Positions 11,801-21,240 are shown, counted from the stretch's first letter. The stretch is 64,000 nucleotides of DNA from Toxorhynchites rutilus septentrionalis (GCF_029784135.1 NC_073746.1:36375378-36439377), one strand, 5' to 3'. The notes: generated from the letters alone by a model not told the origin. Program-made: numbers and translations.

Positions 11801-12884
11801 GCTATAGTTCTTCAGATTCCGTTGTCTAATCCATCATCTCAGCTGCAAATGATCAATTAACAGCCATTGAAAGGTAAAATGATATTGCCTAGTATGACTC
11901 ATTATTTTTGCATCACAAATCACGTCCCCTATTCATGATCGCCACCAACACAATCTCGCATTGGAAACGATGTAATTTGCAGTTATCACAAACCTTTCGT
12001 CAACCAGAATAGAGAGAAATAAAAAAAGCTGATAGAACTCATGCGTACTTACCCAAACCAAACTGTTTGAACAACTTCTCCGCTTGTATGCACGGTTCAT
12101 CGCAGTCATTGAACGTATCAACGAGTGTAGGAGATTTGCCCTCCTTCTCGGGCTGTTCATTTGACGGTACAGCTGGTGCAATGGGTGGCGCAGTTGGTAG
12201 TGCCGGCTCAGCAGGAGCAACAGCGGCAACGGCAGCAGCAGCAGTAACAGCTGACGATGAATCATCTTCCTTTGGGGCGCCGGATTGGTCATTTTTGTTC
12301 AGACTAGGGAAATCTTCAAATATATCGTCCTTAAAAGTCACACTTTCAATTTTATCTGTAACTGCCACCGATTCTTCATGCTTTTGGTTCTGCCCGGTGT
12401 TTGTACGGAGCTCGGCGTATGGATTCATATAATCACTCTCGATCTCATCCTTCACTTTGGCTTGTTCATATGGAGCATCCGCGGGCTGTTCGAAATCGAT
12501 AACATGTTTTTCTGGCTCCTTGTTTAATTTCTTCTGTGGCTCAACAATGTCTGGCTCACCGATATCGATGAGCTGGTTGTGCGATGAGGAGGCAGATTCT
12601 ACATTTTTCTTCTCATCCAACCCCTGGAAGAGATCGTCACATATTTTTTTCTCCTGCTCCGTCTCCTTGTTGTTCGACGCAGTATTGGGTGACATTGTGA
12701 AAGAATATCCTAACAGATCAAGTTCGGTTGGGTCTTTTTTCGGATCATCCGATTTTTCTTCGTCCTCTGGAGAACGGGAGTGGTCACTGATGAATTCAGC
12801 CTTGGCAAACTGTTCCTTTGGCATCTCGCCCAGATCCTTCGGGAAAACGATGGCACTTTCAGAACTTTCCGGGAAACTATTCAT
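2842..12884 (-). CDS. Rtnl1: Reticulon-like protein, 5' coding exons (partial gene)
   Basis: Two exons are visible on the minus strand. Exon 1 is 12884-12053: ATG at 12884 in a good context (gagaaaATG), 277 codons plus one base, ending at a GTAAGT donor. Exon 2 is 2877-2842, 36 bp, between a CAG acceptor and a GTAAGT donor. Exon 1 ends after one codon base and exon 2 starts with two, so the frame continues and gives ...KQFGL-DAWFKPEKLHPR. Exon 1 encodes an acidic, Ser/Glu/Pro-rich, apparently disordered region with an Ala-rich stretch near residues 220-245. Long, poorly conserved, acidic N-termini followed by a short WFKPE-type linker just before the reticulon homology domain are typical of reticulons, ER-shaping membrane proteins. 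The domain itself (starting near a YWRD motif) is not in the window and should lie left of position 1. The intron is 9.2 kb. An open frame upstream of the ATG begins with TTG and is not the start. The family assignment rests mainly on the linker motif and phase, so it is probable, not certain. Confidence 0.6.
3272..3338 (-). CDS. Possible alternative short first coding exon of the reticulon gene
   Basis: ATG at 3338 in context aaagcacaATGaac opens 22 codons (MNGLEGNTKATNQLM...) and runs to a GTAAGT donor after one codon base. That phase matches the acceptor of the 36-bp exon 395 bp downstream. The sequence upstream on the minus strand (3340-3880) is richer in GC and purines than its surroundings and could be a 5'UTR/promoter. 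Reticulon genes commonly make short isoforms from internal promoters. The exon is inferred from start, donor and phase only; the peptide itself is not recognised. Confidence 0.35.
3340..3900 (-). promoter_or_regulatory. Candidate internal promoter / 5'UTR for a short reticulon isoform
   Basis: This stretch lacks repeats seen elsewhere in the window and contains long runs of GA-rich sequence on the minus strand (agagaagaaaagagagaaag near 3668-3687) and CpG-containing patches, unlike the AT-rich flanks. It lies directly upstream of the candidate short first exon. No clear TATA box is seen. The plus-strand open frame at 3568-3870 is probably a by-product of this composition. Confidence 0.25.
4660..4925 (+). 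pseudogene. Tc1-like transposase C-terminal relic
   Basis: Frames with breaks give KVHKKIYQ, a W-x-x-K segment, then ELKTTITEIWQVLPSTVSRD and a degenerate AVLDAKGGRI end. This is the usual tail of Tc1-family transposases (helical segment followed by a conserved KGG). At least two frame changes are needed, so it is not functional. It lies within the TIR-bounded element 4541-6133. Confidence 0.5.
5301..5962. repeat. Direct repeat pair of about 140 bp
   Basis: Block 5301-5441 (GGACAGTTATGCCTTGAATA...) is repeated at 5817-5962 (GGACAGTTATGAATAGAATA...), about 80-85% alike by eye, separated by the SINE-containing segment. Another block, 5083-5170, is matched inverted at 21788-21905, so this is dispersed repetitive DNA. 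Confidence 0.6.
5594..5757 (-). mobile_element. tRNA-derived SINE, copy 2
   Basis: Reverse orientation with a long poly(T) (poly(A) tail) at 5594-5612. The A box reads TGGCGTAGTGG, a perfect match to the pol III consensus, and the B box is GAGTTCAATTC. It is flanked by a 13-bp target-site duplication TCATAAAATTCTT at 5581-5593 and 5758-5770. The long homopolymer tail suggests a fairly recent insertion. It sits inside the Tc1-type element 4541-6133. Confidence 0.9.
6521..6940. mobile_element. TA-target MITE, copy 1 (420 bp)
   Basis: Ends CAGTAAACATTCACTAACTG and, inverted, CAGTAATCGTTCGCTAACTG. It is flanked by TA at 6519-6520 and 6941-6942. These CAGT termini and the TA target indicate a Tc1/mariner/pogo-class non-autonomous element. 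It contains a short palindrome AACTGGTCCAAGGACCAGTT. It is almost identical to copy 2 (16228-16662) and has no transposase coding. Confidence 0.9.
7160..7500. repeat. Tandem repeat, about 110-120-bp unit, three copies
   Basis: Units are marked by GGCCATCTTGGATTTGAATT, its variant GCGGTCGTTTTGGATATG and GGCCGCCATCTTGGATTTAC, each followed by TTCATTTGATATCCATATTG. Copies are diverged and the third is partial. The short open frames on the minus strand here are only translations of the repeat. Confidence 0.7.
7690..8340 (-). pseudogene. Tc1/mariner-superfamily transposase relic
   Basis: The minus-strand frame 8180-7800 has WFQQDGATCHTTRP, then LRFGDANWPSRSYDLDPLDF, matching the second and third catalytic-region blocks of IS630-Tc1-mariner transposases (QQDGA.CH and DL.PLDFFL). 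Upstream (8190-8300) another frame carries VWCALWSGGVIGPYFFE and ENEDGETVTVNG, so a frameshift lies near 8180. The right part of the coding sequence is missing. The C-terminal end near 7800 reaches almost to an element end near 7690 (taatacagggttttccaact). Confidence 0.75.
8700..9140 (-). repeat. Dispersed repeat, inverted copy of 19104-19540
   Basis: Read on the minus strand this matches 19104-19540 over most of its length (for example TTGACGGCATTGAGCTTCGT at one end and gttgacggcg/cgccgtcaac at the other). A third, more diverged copy lies in 47236-47650 inside a TIR-bounded element. No coding function is seen. Confidence 0.65.
9915..10395 (+). repeat. Dispersed repeat family R3, copy 1, interrupted
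   Basis: Shares ATGACTACCAAACGAGAAGT and TTATTGACAGCTCTGTTCGA with 38695-39110 and the second half with 21490-21745. It is interrupted by the mini hairpin retroposon at 10038-10099; the copy at 38806-38827 shows the empty site. Ends near gttattaacgtcaattta in all copies. Confidence 0.7.
10038..10099 (-). mobile_element. Mini hairpin retroposon, copy 2
   Basis: 62 bp inserted in a dispersed repeat. On the minus strand it reads TTAGAGGCGAATGAACTGAA and ends in an AAG-rich tail. It is flanked by a perfect 13-bp duplication AGTGGTGTGGGTT at 10025-10037 and 10100-10112. The paralogous repeat at 38806-38827 has one copy of AGTGGTGTGG and no insert, which independently defines the insertion. Confidence 0.85.
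10640..11050. repeat. Dispersed repeat, inverted copy of 62935-63250
   Basis: GGCGTACACGATTCCAGCCC, the block TATCGCATGAACC and the far end GTGTACGCCAGTTTGAAAAA recur in reverse complement at 62935-63250. Both copies have GGCGTACACGA-type ends at both sides, suggesting terminal inverted repeats of about 12-15 bp. Non-coding. Confidence 0.6.
11136..11288 (-). mobile_element. tRNA-derived SINE, copy 3
   Basis: Same family and structure as copy 2, with A box TGGCGTAGTGG and B box GAGTTCAATTC. It is flanked by a 12-bp duplication AACTACAGAAAT at 11124-11135 and 11289-11300. The tail is shorter than in copy 2. Confidence 0.9.
12053..12884 (-). CDS. Rtnl1: Reticulon-like first coding exon (long isoform)
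   Basis: Single exon with 277 complete codons and a spare base at the 3' end, followed by donor GTAAGT at 12052. The composition is strongly acidic and low-complexity; no signal peptide, membrane segment or catalytic motif is seen. A GCA/GCC-rich tract (around 12180-12250) encodes AAAAVAAVAP and is a likely length-polymorphic repeat. Codon use is clean and the exon has no internal stop, unlike the degenerate frames around it. The plus-strand frames over the same bases are shadows. Confidence 0.75.
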
Positions 12885-13782
12885 TTTCTCACTTCCTTCG
12901 AACAACGTACAATTTTACACTGTGCACAAGTCTCTGGAATGGCTTGTTCTTTCACCTGAAGGACGAATCGACGGGATTATGCTTGTAGCCGTGAGATGCA
13001 ATACCTTGCTTGAGACAGCAGGATTTGTTTCTATTGGACGATGCACTAAGTTCCCTTGGCTGAGTGAAAATAATTTTCTTCTTCTGTTCCAGCGTTCACA
13101 AGGGGCGTAAATGTAGTGGTGTGCAAGCATATTCCAGCCTGCTTTGTGTTGTACATGCGCGTTCCGGGCTTCAAACACATACTGTGATTTGGAGTGACGA
13201 GTTGCGAAAAAGGATTCATCGCGGCGGGTGGTGTTTTGTGCGTGTATTTGTGCACAAGGAATATCAGGTGTCACAATGTTTATCTAGATTAGCCCTGGCA
13301 TTACAGTAGAGCTGTATATATTATGTTCGCTTTAATGCATAACAAAACGAAACGATATATTGATATATTTGCTAATTGGACTTATTAGCATGCTCGCGCA
13401 AATGGTTGCTAAATACAGATTATAAGAAGATGCAAAAAAACTCATGTTGTTTACGTTTACGAAACAACAAATATTGACGATAGAATAACGAATATTGGAT
13501 TGAAATGCTGTATGAAAAATATCATTTTCAGTAAGAAAAAAATATTAGCAATTATTGATTTGCCATCAATAATCTTTAATTTTATTTAATCTAAATGGTT
13601 CCCAAATGTTCCCCGTATCGTAATAAACATACTTACAATATCTAATAGAAATAAATCTTACAATAAACTTAACAAATTTTTGTGGTCCAACAAACTCTGG
13701 CTCCGTACAAAGTATTCCATGTAGGGGAACCGCGGGTAAGACGGAAAGTGGGGGTATAATGGGCAGGTGGTTGATTTGCATA

Positions 13783-13905
13783 GGGGCTGTCCACATACCA
13801 CGTGGACAACTTTAGGAGGGGGTAGGGGGTACAAAAATGTCCACGCTTGTCCACGGTGAGGGAGAAGGGAGTTTAGATAATGTCCACGTGGACACATAAA
13901 ATGAA
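13783..13905. repeat. GTCCACGTGGAC palindromic repeat
   Basis: About 120 bp with GGCTGTCCACATACCACGTG at one end and ATGTCCACGTGGACACAT at the other, and an internal AATGTCCACGCTTGTCCACG. The ends are self-complementary. The region looks like a common insect short repeat; the frames drawn across it are not genes. A related short motif (gtaggggaa...gggtaagacgga) precedes it at 13721 and recurs inverted near 16742. Confidence 0.5.
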
Positions 13906-14464
13906 TATTTCTGAAAATACAATATGATCAAAAATGAATGATATCTGCTCTGCATTTTCATCGAATTTCAATCTTGCCGCTCCTTACGTTTACTCCGTAT
14001 TTATCAATAAAAGACCATATTTTTTCATATCGTTGAACTGTTTCGCTGAAATGCGTATTCTGAGAGTAACGCACATGAACTGAGAGTGATGAACTTATTT
14101 ACATTCCGCTAGGACGAAGACACCATCAAAGATACTCAGAATCCTGTAAATTGAAAAAATGCACGACATAGTTTTCTTAATTACGGGTTTGTTGTTGTCT
14201 CTGTCTTTCGAGAACTCCAAAGGTGATGAACCAAAGGAAAATGAACAACGAATTACCTGGTGAAGCTTGGTTACGTAGAACGCTACTATATATCGATTCC
14301 ATACTATTGAATCTTGTATCTGATGAGATTGGAAAGGAATTCTGATTTATGTGCTTCTACAAAGCTTCGATAAATTCTATCAAGTGCTGCTCATAACTGA
14401 ACGAAATTGAAGTCAGCGATCTAGAACAAACTAACAGAATTAGCAAATATGATAGACGTCGTAT

Positions 14465-15215
14465 TCCACCGGACAAAGGCTTTGACAGTCCGGCCGAAAA
14501 TGTTATGTTTCCCTAAGGAGTGCTATTTCACCCGTCGCCCTCACCAGATATTGATCCTTCCGGTTATCAATGGTTCGGGCCACTTTTCTTGAGCGCAATA
14601 ATTTCGACTTATAGAATAGCATGGAAAAGAACCTTGCTCAGTTTTTAAAGAGAAACCAAACATGTTTTGGGAGGTTGGGCTTAGATGTTGCGGAAGGATC
14701 GATTCATCATTACCGCACACTGTGTAAACTAGGAATAAGAATTAGGCAATCAATAGTTTGAAAAAGAGGCCACGCAGAGAAACTCGATGTTTGGAAGCCG
14801 CATGAATTATTCTAAAGGAAGTTGATTGACTAATTTTCATCAGCGAAGCACAACTAAATCAACCCATTTCTGGAGCAAATAATCACGGTTGATATAAATG
14901 GGAAAAATACGATATCGTTCGCAAAAGATCATGGGATAAGCGAGACAAACCACTACAAATATCATCAAAGCCTTGACTACAAAAAAGGGACGCTGTGTGT
15001 ATGGTGGAACTGGAAGCGAATCTTCGATCATGAGGAGTTACATAGCCAAAAGGTTAATTCAGTGTTGTGCGGTTCACAACTGGATAGTTTTCAAGAGGCG
15101 ATTTTGGAAGAAACCACCAAATTCGATGAACAGAAAAGTGTCACATTAGTCTCTGATGACGCGCTTAAAAAACAGGGCGATTAGTTGGGAAGCTTTGATG
15201 GATCCACGGTATAGC
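14465..15215 (+). pseudogene. Mariner transposase relic, rearranged
   Basis: At 14530-14585 one frame reads FHPSPSPDIDPSGYQWFG, the mariner C-terminal catalytic block (normally HPPYSPD.APSD). At 14760-15215 another reads KRGHAEKLDVWKPHEL, then DINGKN, KKGTLCVWWNWKRIF and QLDSFQEA, the mariner central block. The C-terminal block lies before the central block, so two copies or a rearrangement are present. Several stops; non-functional. Confidence 0.7.
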
Positions 15216-15219
15216 CCAG

Positions 15220-16220
15220 ACCCTGCAAACATATTTGCGATATATTAAGAAATCATCGAGTTCTAAGCGCTCGAAATCTTTAATTTTTTGCTACTTGTTC
15301 AGTGCCTAGATTTTCATTTTACCCCCTAATCTTCCAGTTAGACGTAGTCTTACTTAAAAAAAATCATTCAGAAATTAAACAGAAAAACGCGGATACTATT
15401 TGATTGACTCAATATATTCGAATAATTGTGTATCTATAATTGTGATACTTTGGATTTTTCCCCTGAACCCCTTTACGGGTAGTGGTAACTATATTACTAT
15501 CAACGATTTTATTTTTTCTCTTCTTTAACAATAAATTATTACTTCTAGCCTCTAGTCTAGTTAAAACCGGCACGAATTCGGCAACAACCTAAATTTTTCC
15601 AAGACTTACGAGGTTGAACAGAAAGATCATTGGAACATGAAGCCAGCGATCACGATGCAGGTTCATTGTTCATTTGAGGGAAACAAACACCGAAAATCAA
15701 ACATGATTCCGCGTGTGGATGTAATTTTTGCGACTTCGATATTAAACATTTTGAGTGGTTCAATTGCAAAATTGAATTCGCTGATGGTTATATTTCGCTT
15801 TGTGAGTTAACAGAGAAGCGATATTAGGTAGGTACGGAAAGATAAATTCATTCGCAAGTGGTAAATTCCTATTATTGAAATAATTGCACTGGTGGGGTTG
15901 AAATGGACAGTCACATCCATAATTACATCCAATGCATGATGGAAAGTGAAGGGAAGAATATTCAATTCTTCTTTATATTGCTTTCTCTTTTTATTCTATT
16001 TCAGTTACTGGACACACAAACGCTGAGAGTGAGGGAAATTATTCCTTTCGCGAGCGATAAACTTCTACGCTTCGTATATTATTGACCTATCCATATTCTC
16101 CCTACTACATATCTATTATACCGCATCGATAAAAATGTTCTACCTTTCGGCTTGTTTTAATTTCAGTTAAAAACATGAAAAAACACATTTTTATAAAACA
16201 TTTGGCCAAATATTTCGAAA
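15220..16220. other. No gene recognised
   Basis: AT-rich sequence with short frames only. No coding, repeat or regulatory signal that I can support. Confidence 0.4.
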
Positions 16221-16227
16221 ACCAGTA

Positions 16228-16662
16228 CAGTAAACATTCACTAACTGGGCGAAAAGAGAAGACCACTTATCGACATTCGCGTTTTAACTGGTCCGGCATG
16301 TTAAACGTCAAATAGAATCGAGGGAAACTTCAATGAATTGTTTGATTCGCTTAGTTCCTGTAATTGGATAAATAAAAGGATTCCAATGGAAGTTTCGCAT
16401 TGAGTGCGACAACAGGTATGACATATGATTTGAGAAAATTGTTTTTCTGTAGTTTAATCAATGTTTTTGTCGTGCGAAAATAATGTCAACTTTCATAACA
16501 TTTAAAATTACATTCGAATGCCCCTCACAGCAAATCTTCCATTTGAATATGGCGTCGATTGTTTACGAAATTGTGCTTTTTAACTGGTCCAAGGACCAGT
16601 TAACGTTCGCCCAGTTAAATAGCAGACCAGTTAAACCAGGACCAGTTAGCGAACGATTACTG
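16228..16662. mobile_element. TA-target MITE, copy 2 (435 bp)
   Basis: Same orientation as copy 1 and nearly identical by eye (one substitution noticed, ataaaatcg to atagaatcg). It has an extra 15 bp near the right end (TTAAACCAGGACCAG) that duplicates adjacent sequence. It is flanked by TA at 16226-16227 and 16663-16664. The high identity points to recent activity or recent duplication. Confidence 0.9.
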
Positions 16663-16689
16663 TATATTGAACTGTAAGAAACTGCTATT

Positions 16690-17064
16690 AAATTTCGGAA
16701 AGCAGGAGTTTCCAAAGATACAATTGAAGTGCTTCTTAATATGTCCGTCTTACCCTCATTTCCCCTACAAATTCTTCACCAGATCGCTATCCTTCGGAGA
16801 ACGTTTGGTGTACACCACAGAGTACAAGCAAACATAGGTCGTGAAAGAATTCGATTTGTGGGACATGTTTCTGAAATGCCAGACAAAAGTTCCACGAAGA
16901 TGATGCGGTTGGATAAAGTCAAACAGATCTTAACGAGACTTGTTAAAGCATGGTTGAAGCACGGCAGCCATGACTGGGTTTTTGAAGGCAACTGTGCTAG
17001 AATGAAAATCTTATCTTATTCTATGATCAGAAGGTACCGGAAAGTTTTAAATAAAATGAAATAG
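16690..17064 (+). pseudogene. Possible LINE ORF2 C-terminal relic
   Basis: The open frame contains ILRRTFGVHHRVQ and ERIRFVGHVSEMPD, resembling the R.R..GHV.RMPD segment that follows the reverse transcriptase in many non-LTR elements. No RT motif is present, and the match is short. It could be a chance resemblance. Confidence 0.35.
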
Positions 17065-17280
17065 AGATAATTCAGGCAAATACATCTCCTTCAAAATATG
17101 ATCCATCTGAAGCAACACACAAGAGCCAACGCTTGACCCAGTCCTCCATGCATCCCTGGTAGGCTGACGAAGGAATCACCTTTAGTTCCCTCGTCGCATT
17201 CTCTTTGATCTCCTCGATCGACTGACATCTCTTTCCACGAAGTGACAACTTCAACTTGGGGAACAAAAAAAAAGTTTGGT
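17060..17280 (-). pseudogene. Mariner transposase C-terminal relic
   Basis: Minus-strand frame gives LKLSLRGKRCQSIEEIKENA, then AYQGCMEDWVKRWLLCVASD and GSYFEGD. This is the characteristic end of a mariner subfamily (A..C...W..RW..C....G.YFEGD). Only about 64 codons remain; the catalytic domain is gone. Confidence 0.75.
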
Positions 17281-17320
17281 CAAATAATTCAGTACAATTC
17301 AGGCTCGGTTATCATCTATT

Positions 17321-17772
17321 GGGCTAAGCGCAAATTGAGAAGCGTATAGCGCTCGTAAGCGAACGCGAGACTTCCAACACGACTCATACGTGCCACAAAC
17401 GTAGCGTGGTGGAGCGCATATTGAGTCGCAGTTTGGTGTAAATAACATGCCACTCGCATTCAATGACTGATTAACACAGAGTAGCGCGATATATTTATTT
17501 ACTAACACAATCACCCGACCAGTACAGCCATACAGTGTTAAACCCACGGCGCTATATGATTGTTCACCAACACAACTACCACAACCGGCATGACCAGCAC
17601 GAGCAACTGTGGTTCAGCCACAGCGTCGTGCGAGTCGTGTCTCACGAGCGCTCCACCATCTCGCGTTATCTGGCCAATTGGCGCCGTTCTATCTGTTTTC
17701 ATTAGCCACAAAAACAGGCGCTATATCGCGCCAAGTTACTCGCGCTATATGCGTCTCAATTTGCGCCTTGCC
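17321..17772. mobile_element. GC-rich MITE with about 33-bp TIRs
   Basis: GCGCAAATTGAGAAGCGTATAGCGC near 17329 is repeated inverted near 17741-17769 (GCGCTATATGCGTCTCAATTTGCGC). The interior has more nested inverted motifs (actcatacgtgcc; gagcgctccacca). The open frames here are artefacts of the higher GC. It sits immediately before the hairpin retroposon 17773-17824, and a 10-bp duplication surrounds both. Confidence 0.65.
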
Positions 17773-17824
17773 TTAGAGGCGGATGAACTGCAAAGTTTAA
17801 AGTCTCTAAAATACGAACAAGGAT
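17773..17824 (+). mobile_element. Mini hairpin retroposon, copy 3 (with MITE at its 5' end)
   Basis: Reads TAGAGGCGGATGAACTGCAA then AGTTTAAAGTCTCTAAAA with an A-rich end. The 10-bp sequence GGTTATCATC occurs at 17307-17316 and 17825-17834, so the target duplication encloses both this unit and the adjacent MITE 17321-17772. The simplest reading is a MITE that landed at the 5' edge of the small retroposon. Confidence 0.65.
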
Positions 17825-17964
17825 GGTTATCATCATGCAAAATTCAAGAATTGATCACTTTCCTCGTGCCAGCGGGGACTCTAAATAGAGCATGGTGGTC
17901 CTCCGGCGTGACAGAGGGTTGGTGCAGGCCCTGCAAGCCATCCGTAAAAATAAAACGCACATGA

Positions 17965-18995
17965 AAGTTCACAGAGGAATTTGAGAGAACTCAATCGGAC
18001 TAGAGATTTGAAACTCGATTATACCATCTACCAGAGCCGGGCAACATGGACAAGCTTTTATCGTCATGAGGGAGATTCGGAAACGGGTGATTGGCTGGTG
18101 GACAATCAAAGAAACCATCATTAACGTCCAAAGTTCCCATCTAGGTAGCACCGATGACGATAAATGAGAATTTTACGCGCAGCTAGAGCGTGAGTACGAT
18201 CGCTGTCCATAACATGATATCAAACTCGTCGTCTGTGGTTTGTCCTAAAAGCTGACAGGAGTGATTTGGGCAACGATGAACGGCTTGCAGTGTAGTTTGC
18301 GGATCTTAGGTGATTTGTCGGAATCTTTTGAGCCTCACAGGAAACTTCGACAAGACGATGGACTCCCCTGTTTGCTCTTCAATGTAGCGATGGAAGGTGT
18401 TATGTGGAAAGCAGGCTTCAACATGCGGAGCATGATTTTCAACCAATTTAGTCGGTTAATCTGCTTCATCGACGTAGACCTAATTGGAAGAACACATGCA
18501 ACGGTTGCGGACTTGTATAGCCAATTGAAATACGAAGCAGGGCTGATAAGGCTTGGGATCAATGCGTCACAGACTAAAAACAAGCTAGCAGGAGAGATTC
18601 TGACCATCGAAAAATAAATATCAAGAGGAATTCTGATCATGAACGGCGACGAGCTCATTTACTAGTTGATAACAACTGACAACAACAACAGACGTAAAAT
18701 TCGAGGACGCATAATTAACGGTAGTGTTTTCTACTATAGGCTCCACAAAGCCCTAAGGTCCAACAAACTTCAACCCCATACGAAGTGTATCATGTACTAA
18801 TCTCTCAAACGACCGGTAGTCCTCTACGGGCATGAAGCATAAGTGAGGAGGTTGGACCTGGTAGACCAAGACTTGGGGTGAATTGGTGTTGCTCGGAGCT
18901 GGAGGGCTGCAGTCATGGACCAAATTTATTGACGAAACGTTGTGAGGAAGATCGACAATTGATGGGATGTAAAATCATTGTAAATAAAAAAAATG
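17965..18995 (+). pseudogene. Non-LTR retrotransposon (LINE) relic, EN and RT parts
   Basis: Frames with many stops give FYAQLEREYDRCP (endonuclease region, followed by HDIKLVV), then the RT block DDGLPCLLFNVAMEGV with RLICFIDVDLIGRTHATVADL and INASQTK. The catalytic FADD of the RT is altered to FIDV. Endonuclease and RT blocks are closer than in a full ORF2, so an internal stretch is missing. The end (about 18850-18960) resembles the usual C-terminal SWRAA..D region, followed by a GTAAATAAAA tail. A sister copy is at 58680-60880. Confidence 0.75.
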
Positions 18996-19103
18996 TATAG
19001 TTTTATTTTAAACTTGTCACAAATACAAGCTGTTTTCTCGTTTTGCGGATCATGCGGATAGAATTGAATTACTTGTCAAAAAGAATCTAATAGAAAAATA
19101 ATC

Positions 19104-19540
19104 CGTGTTGACGGCATTGAGCTTCGTATTACGAAATGGGGTAGTAGGCATGACAATATCGGTTTACAGAAGAGATGAGCACGCTTTAAAAATAAAAATT
19201 GTGAATGAAAATTATTTTTTCCAAATTAAATTAGTACCCTATATAAATGAAAATCTTGCAAGTAGTGAAAAAATATCATGCAAAAATTGTGTCTAAAGAT
19301 AATTTTATATTATAATGGTAAGTTTTGGTGAGAATATCTGAAAGTTCATAGAAAATAGTTTAAATTAGGGTCAGAACAACATCATTCTAATAGGTAAATA
19401 AAGCCAAGAAAAAATGTTCATACAAATTTTAGCAATTCAAAACTGCATAAGGGCCGACTAATCTGATAGAGAATAGTTGCCCTCATACAAACTCATGTCG
19501 TATCCAGATGTCGGCACCATTCCGCCGTCAACGCGAATAG
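19104..19540 (+). repeat. Dispersed repeat (family with 8700-9140 and 47236-47650)
   Basis: Starts TTGACGGCATTGAGCTTCGT and ends near TCCGCCGTCAACGCG, so the ends themselves are inverted (ttgacggc/gccgtcaa). Probably a non-autonomous DNA element; internal TTTTATATTATAATGGTAAG is shared by the copies. Confidence 0.65.
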
Positions 19541-20234
19541 AGATTAAATAAAGAGGCGGGGAAAAAGTTTTACTATTCTTATAACGAACTACATAGAGAA
19601 AGTATTGTTATCAAAGGCAAACTAAATCAAAATAATAATAATGAACGAACTACCTTCTTTCTTCAATTAATGCTAGAGTTGAGAATCAGAAGAGTCTAAC
19701 TGATTTTTTGGCAGGAACTAAAATTCAATATTTTTGAAATAATTTAAACCAATTATAAGTCAATTTTACTTCCCGTCAAAATTTATTATTTTTTATATGT
19801 TTTCGGACATTATAGAAACATTTTTGTTCATTTAAACAAAGATACGAATTACATATATTACAATATTTACTTCATTCGAGTTCATAAAAAAGTAAAAAAA
19901 ATCAGGATCAATAAATAATGCTTAAATTAACATACTTCGGATATCGTGCTTTGTTGTTCTCGTTTACCAAAGTTTTTCTGTATTTAATAAAACAACGATC
20001 GAACGAACCATTTAGTTTAGCACGGTCTTGAGACGAAAAAATAAAGCAAGAAAAGTCTTGCTTCGATGACGATGGCAAACCAGGGACAGTTAACGCACCT
20101 CCAGAGTTACTAACTCCTTAATTTCCTTAATTTTAAGGAGTTAAAGACCAGGAGTCCAAATTAAGGAGTTGCTAAAAAGCATGTCATTGAATGAAATAAG
20201 GTTATTCCGGTCATCAATGTCATATGCCTTTTGG

Positions 20235-21240
20235 AACATGCATATATTGCGAAAAAGAATCAGTTCGCAAATGTTGCTTCATCTGGAGTGCAGTTGGTCT
20301 TTGTTGTTTTAAGCAAATTATAGAAAATAAATTCTCCAGGCAATCAAGAGAACATCGTGATGTATAAAAAACAGCGTAATCCATTACATTCAGCAAATAT
20401 GCTTGATGTTTTATAATTGCTTTTGTCGCAATAACTGCTGCAGTTTACCAGGGCTTCCAATGCGCACTTTGTCCTACTTCAAAATCACCCATAAGCCTAG
20501 CAATTAACTCAATATGATCAATGGGTGACTTATAATTAAATGGCTCAGAAGGCCACAACGCTTGGTTATCTGTACTAGAATTCATAATCTCATACCATTT
20601 CGCCATACCAGAAAAGAACACACCAGTAGAATTCCAAGCAGGTTGATTCGTTGTTTCGCCAACAACTTCCAGCACAGCTACAACGGTGTAGTTGCAATAT
20701 TTTGTGGCGTAGGATACCTTCATTTTATCAACGTTTGAAAGTGGTCTGTTTCGAAATCAACATCTGCTTCCGAAAGCCGACCGACCAATGTGTAGGAAGT
20801 ATCATTCTGTATTTCGTTTCCAATGAGCGATCTAAGATGATCGCGATTTAACATGTTTGACAGTAAATCACGTCGTTGGACATACCAATCAGGCAAAACG
20901 ATCTGCTTGTTGGTTATCCATCTATGGACAAAATTTTCAAAAATGTGCACTCGGGAACGAATTCCAACCTTCTATTCGAATCACATGAACGCTTAATCGA
21001 TGAATCATTCTGGCTTCTCACAGCTTTCACTCCGAACTTATTCCACATCGTTTTATTCGCGCTACCACAATCGAATGTGACAAAGCGGACTCGTAGATTA
21101 TGTTTCTCAGTTTTCTCAATAATGTTGGTTTGAGCTGACCTTCCGGAATCGTAGTACTTGTAAATTCAATCGCCACGGTCTGCTTCCAACGAGATGCGAT
21201 GCCACCCAACATAAAAACTAATTCATTAATCATTTTCAGT
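20235..21240 (-). pseudogene. P-element-superfamily (THAP9-like) transposase relic
   Basis: Reading the minus strand from 21240 with frame changes gives ELVFMLGGIASRWKQTVAI, then VRFVTFDCGSANKTMWNKFG, LEFVPECTFLKILS, and after about 130 codons MAKWYEIMNSS, HIELIARLMGDFEVG and TSRCSLDCLENLFSIICLK followed by RPTALQMK. The order (W.. strand, FD.GS.N..MW with an acidic catalytic residue, a FVPD..HLLK-like block, W.D..N, TSRL.QD.LENLFS) is that of the P/THAP9 catalytic domain. At least one stop (TAA at 20450-20452) and several frameshifts break it. The THAP zinc finger is not visible. Confidence 0.75.

Noticed and set aside
12885..12905. Upstream extension of the reticulon-like frame (MFEGSEK...)
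   Set aside because: The first codon is TTG, not ATG; in an animal gene the start is the ATG at 12884.
12067..13110. Plus-strand open frames of 121 and 217 codons
   Set aside because: They are complementary shadows of the reticulon-like exon on the minus strand; no splice or start support.
15561..15585. CGGCACGAATTCGGC, resembling a cDNA cloning adaptor
   Set aside because: Only about ten bases match and the arrangement is not that of the adaptor; no vector sequence follows.
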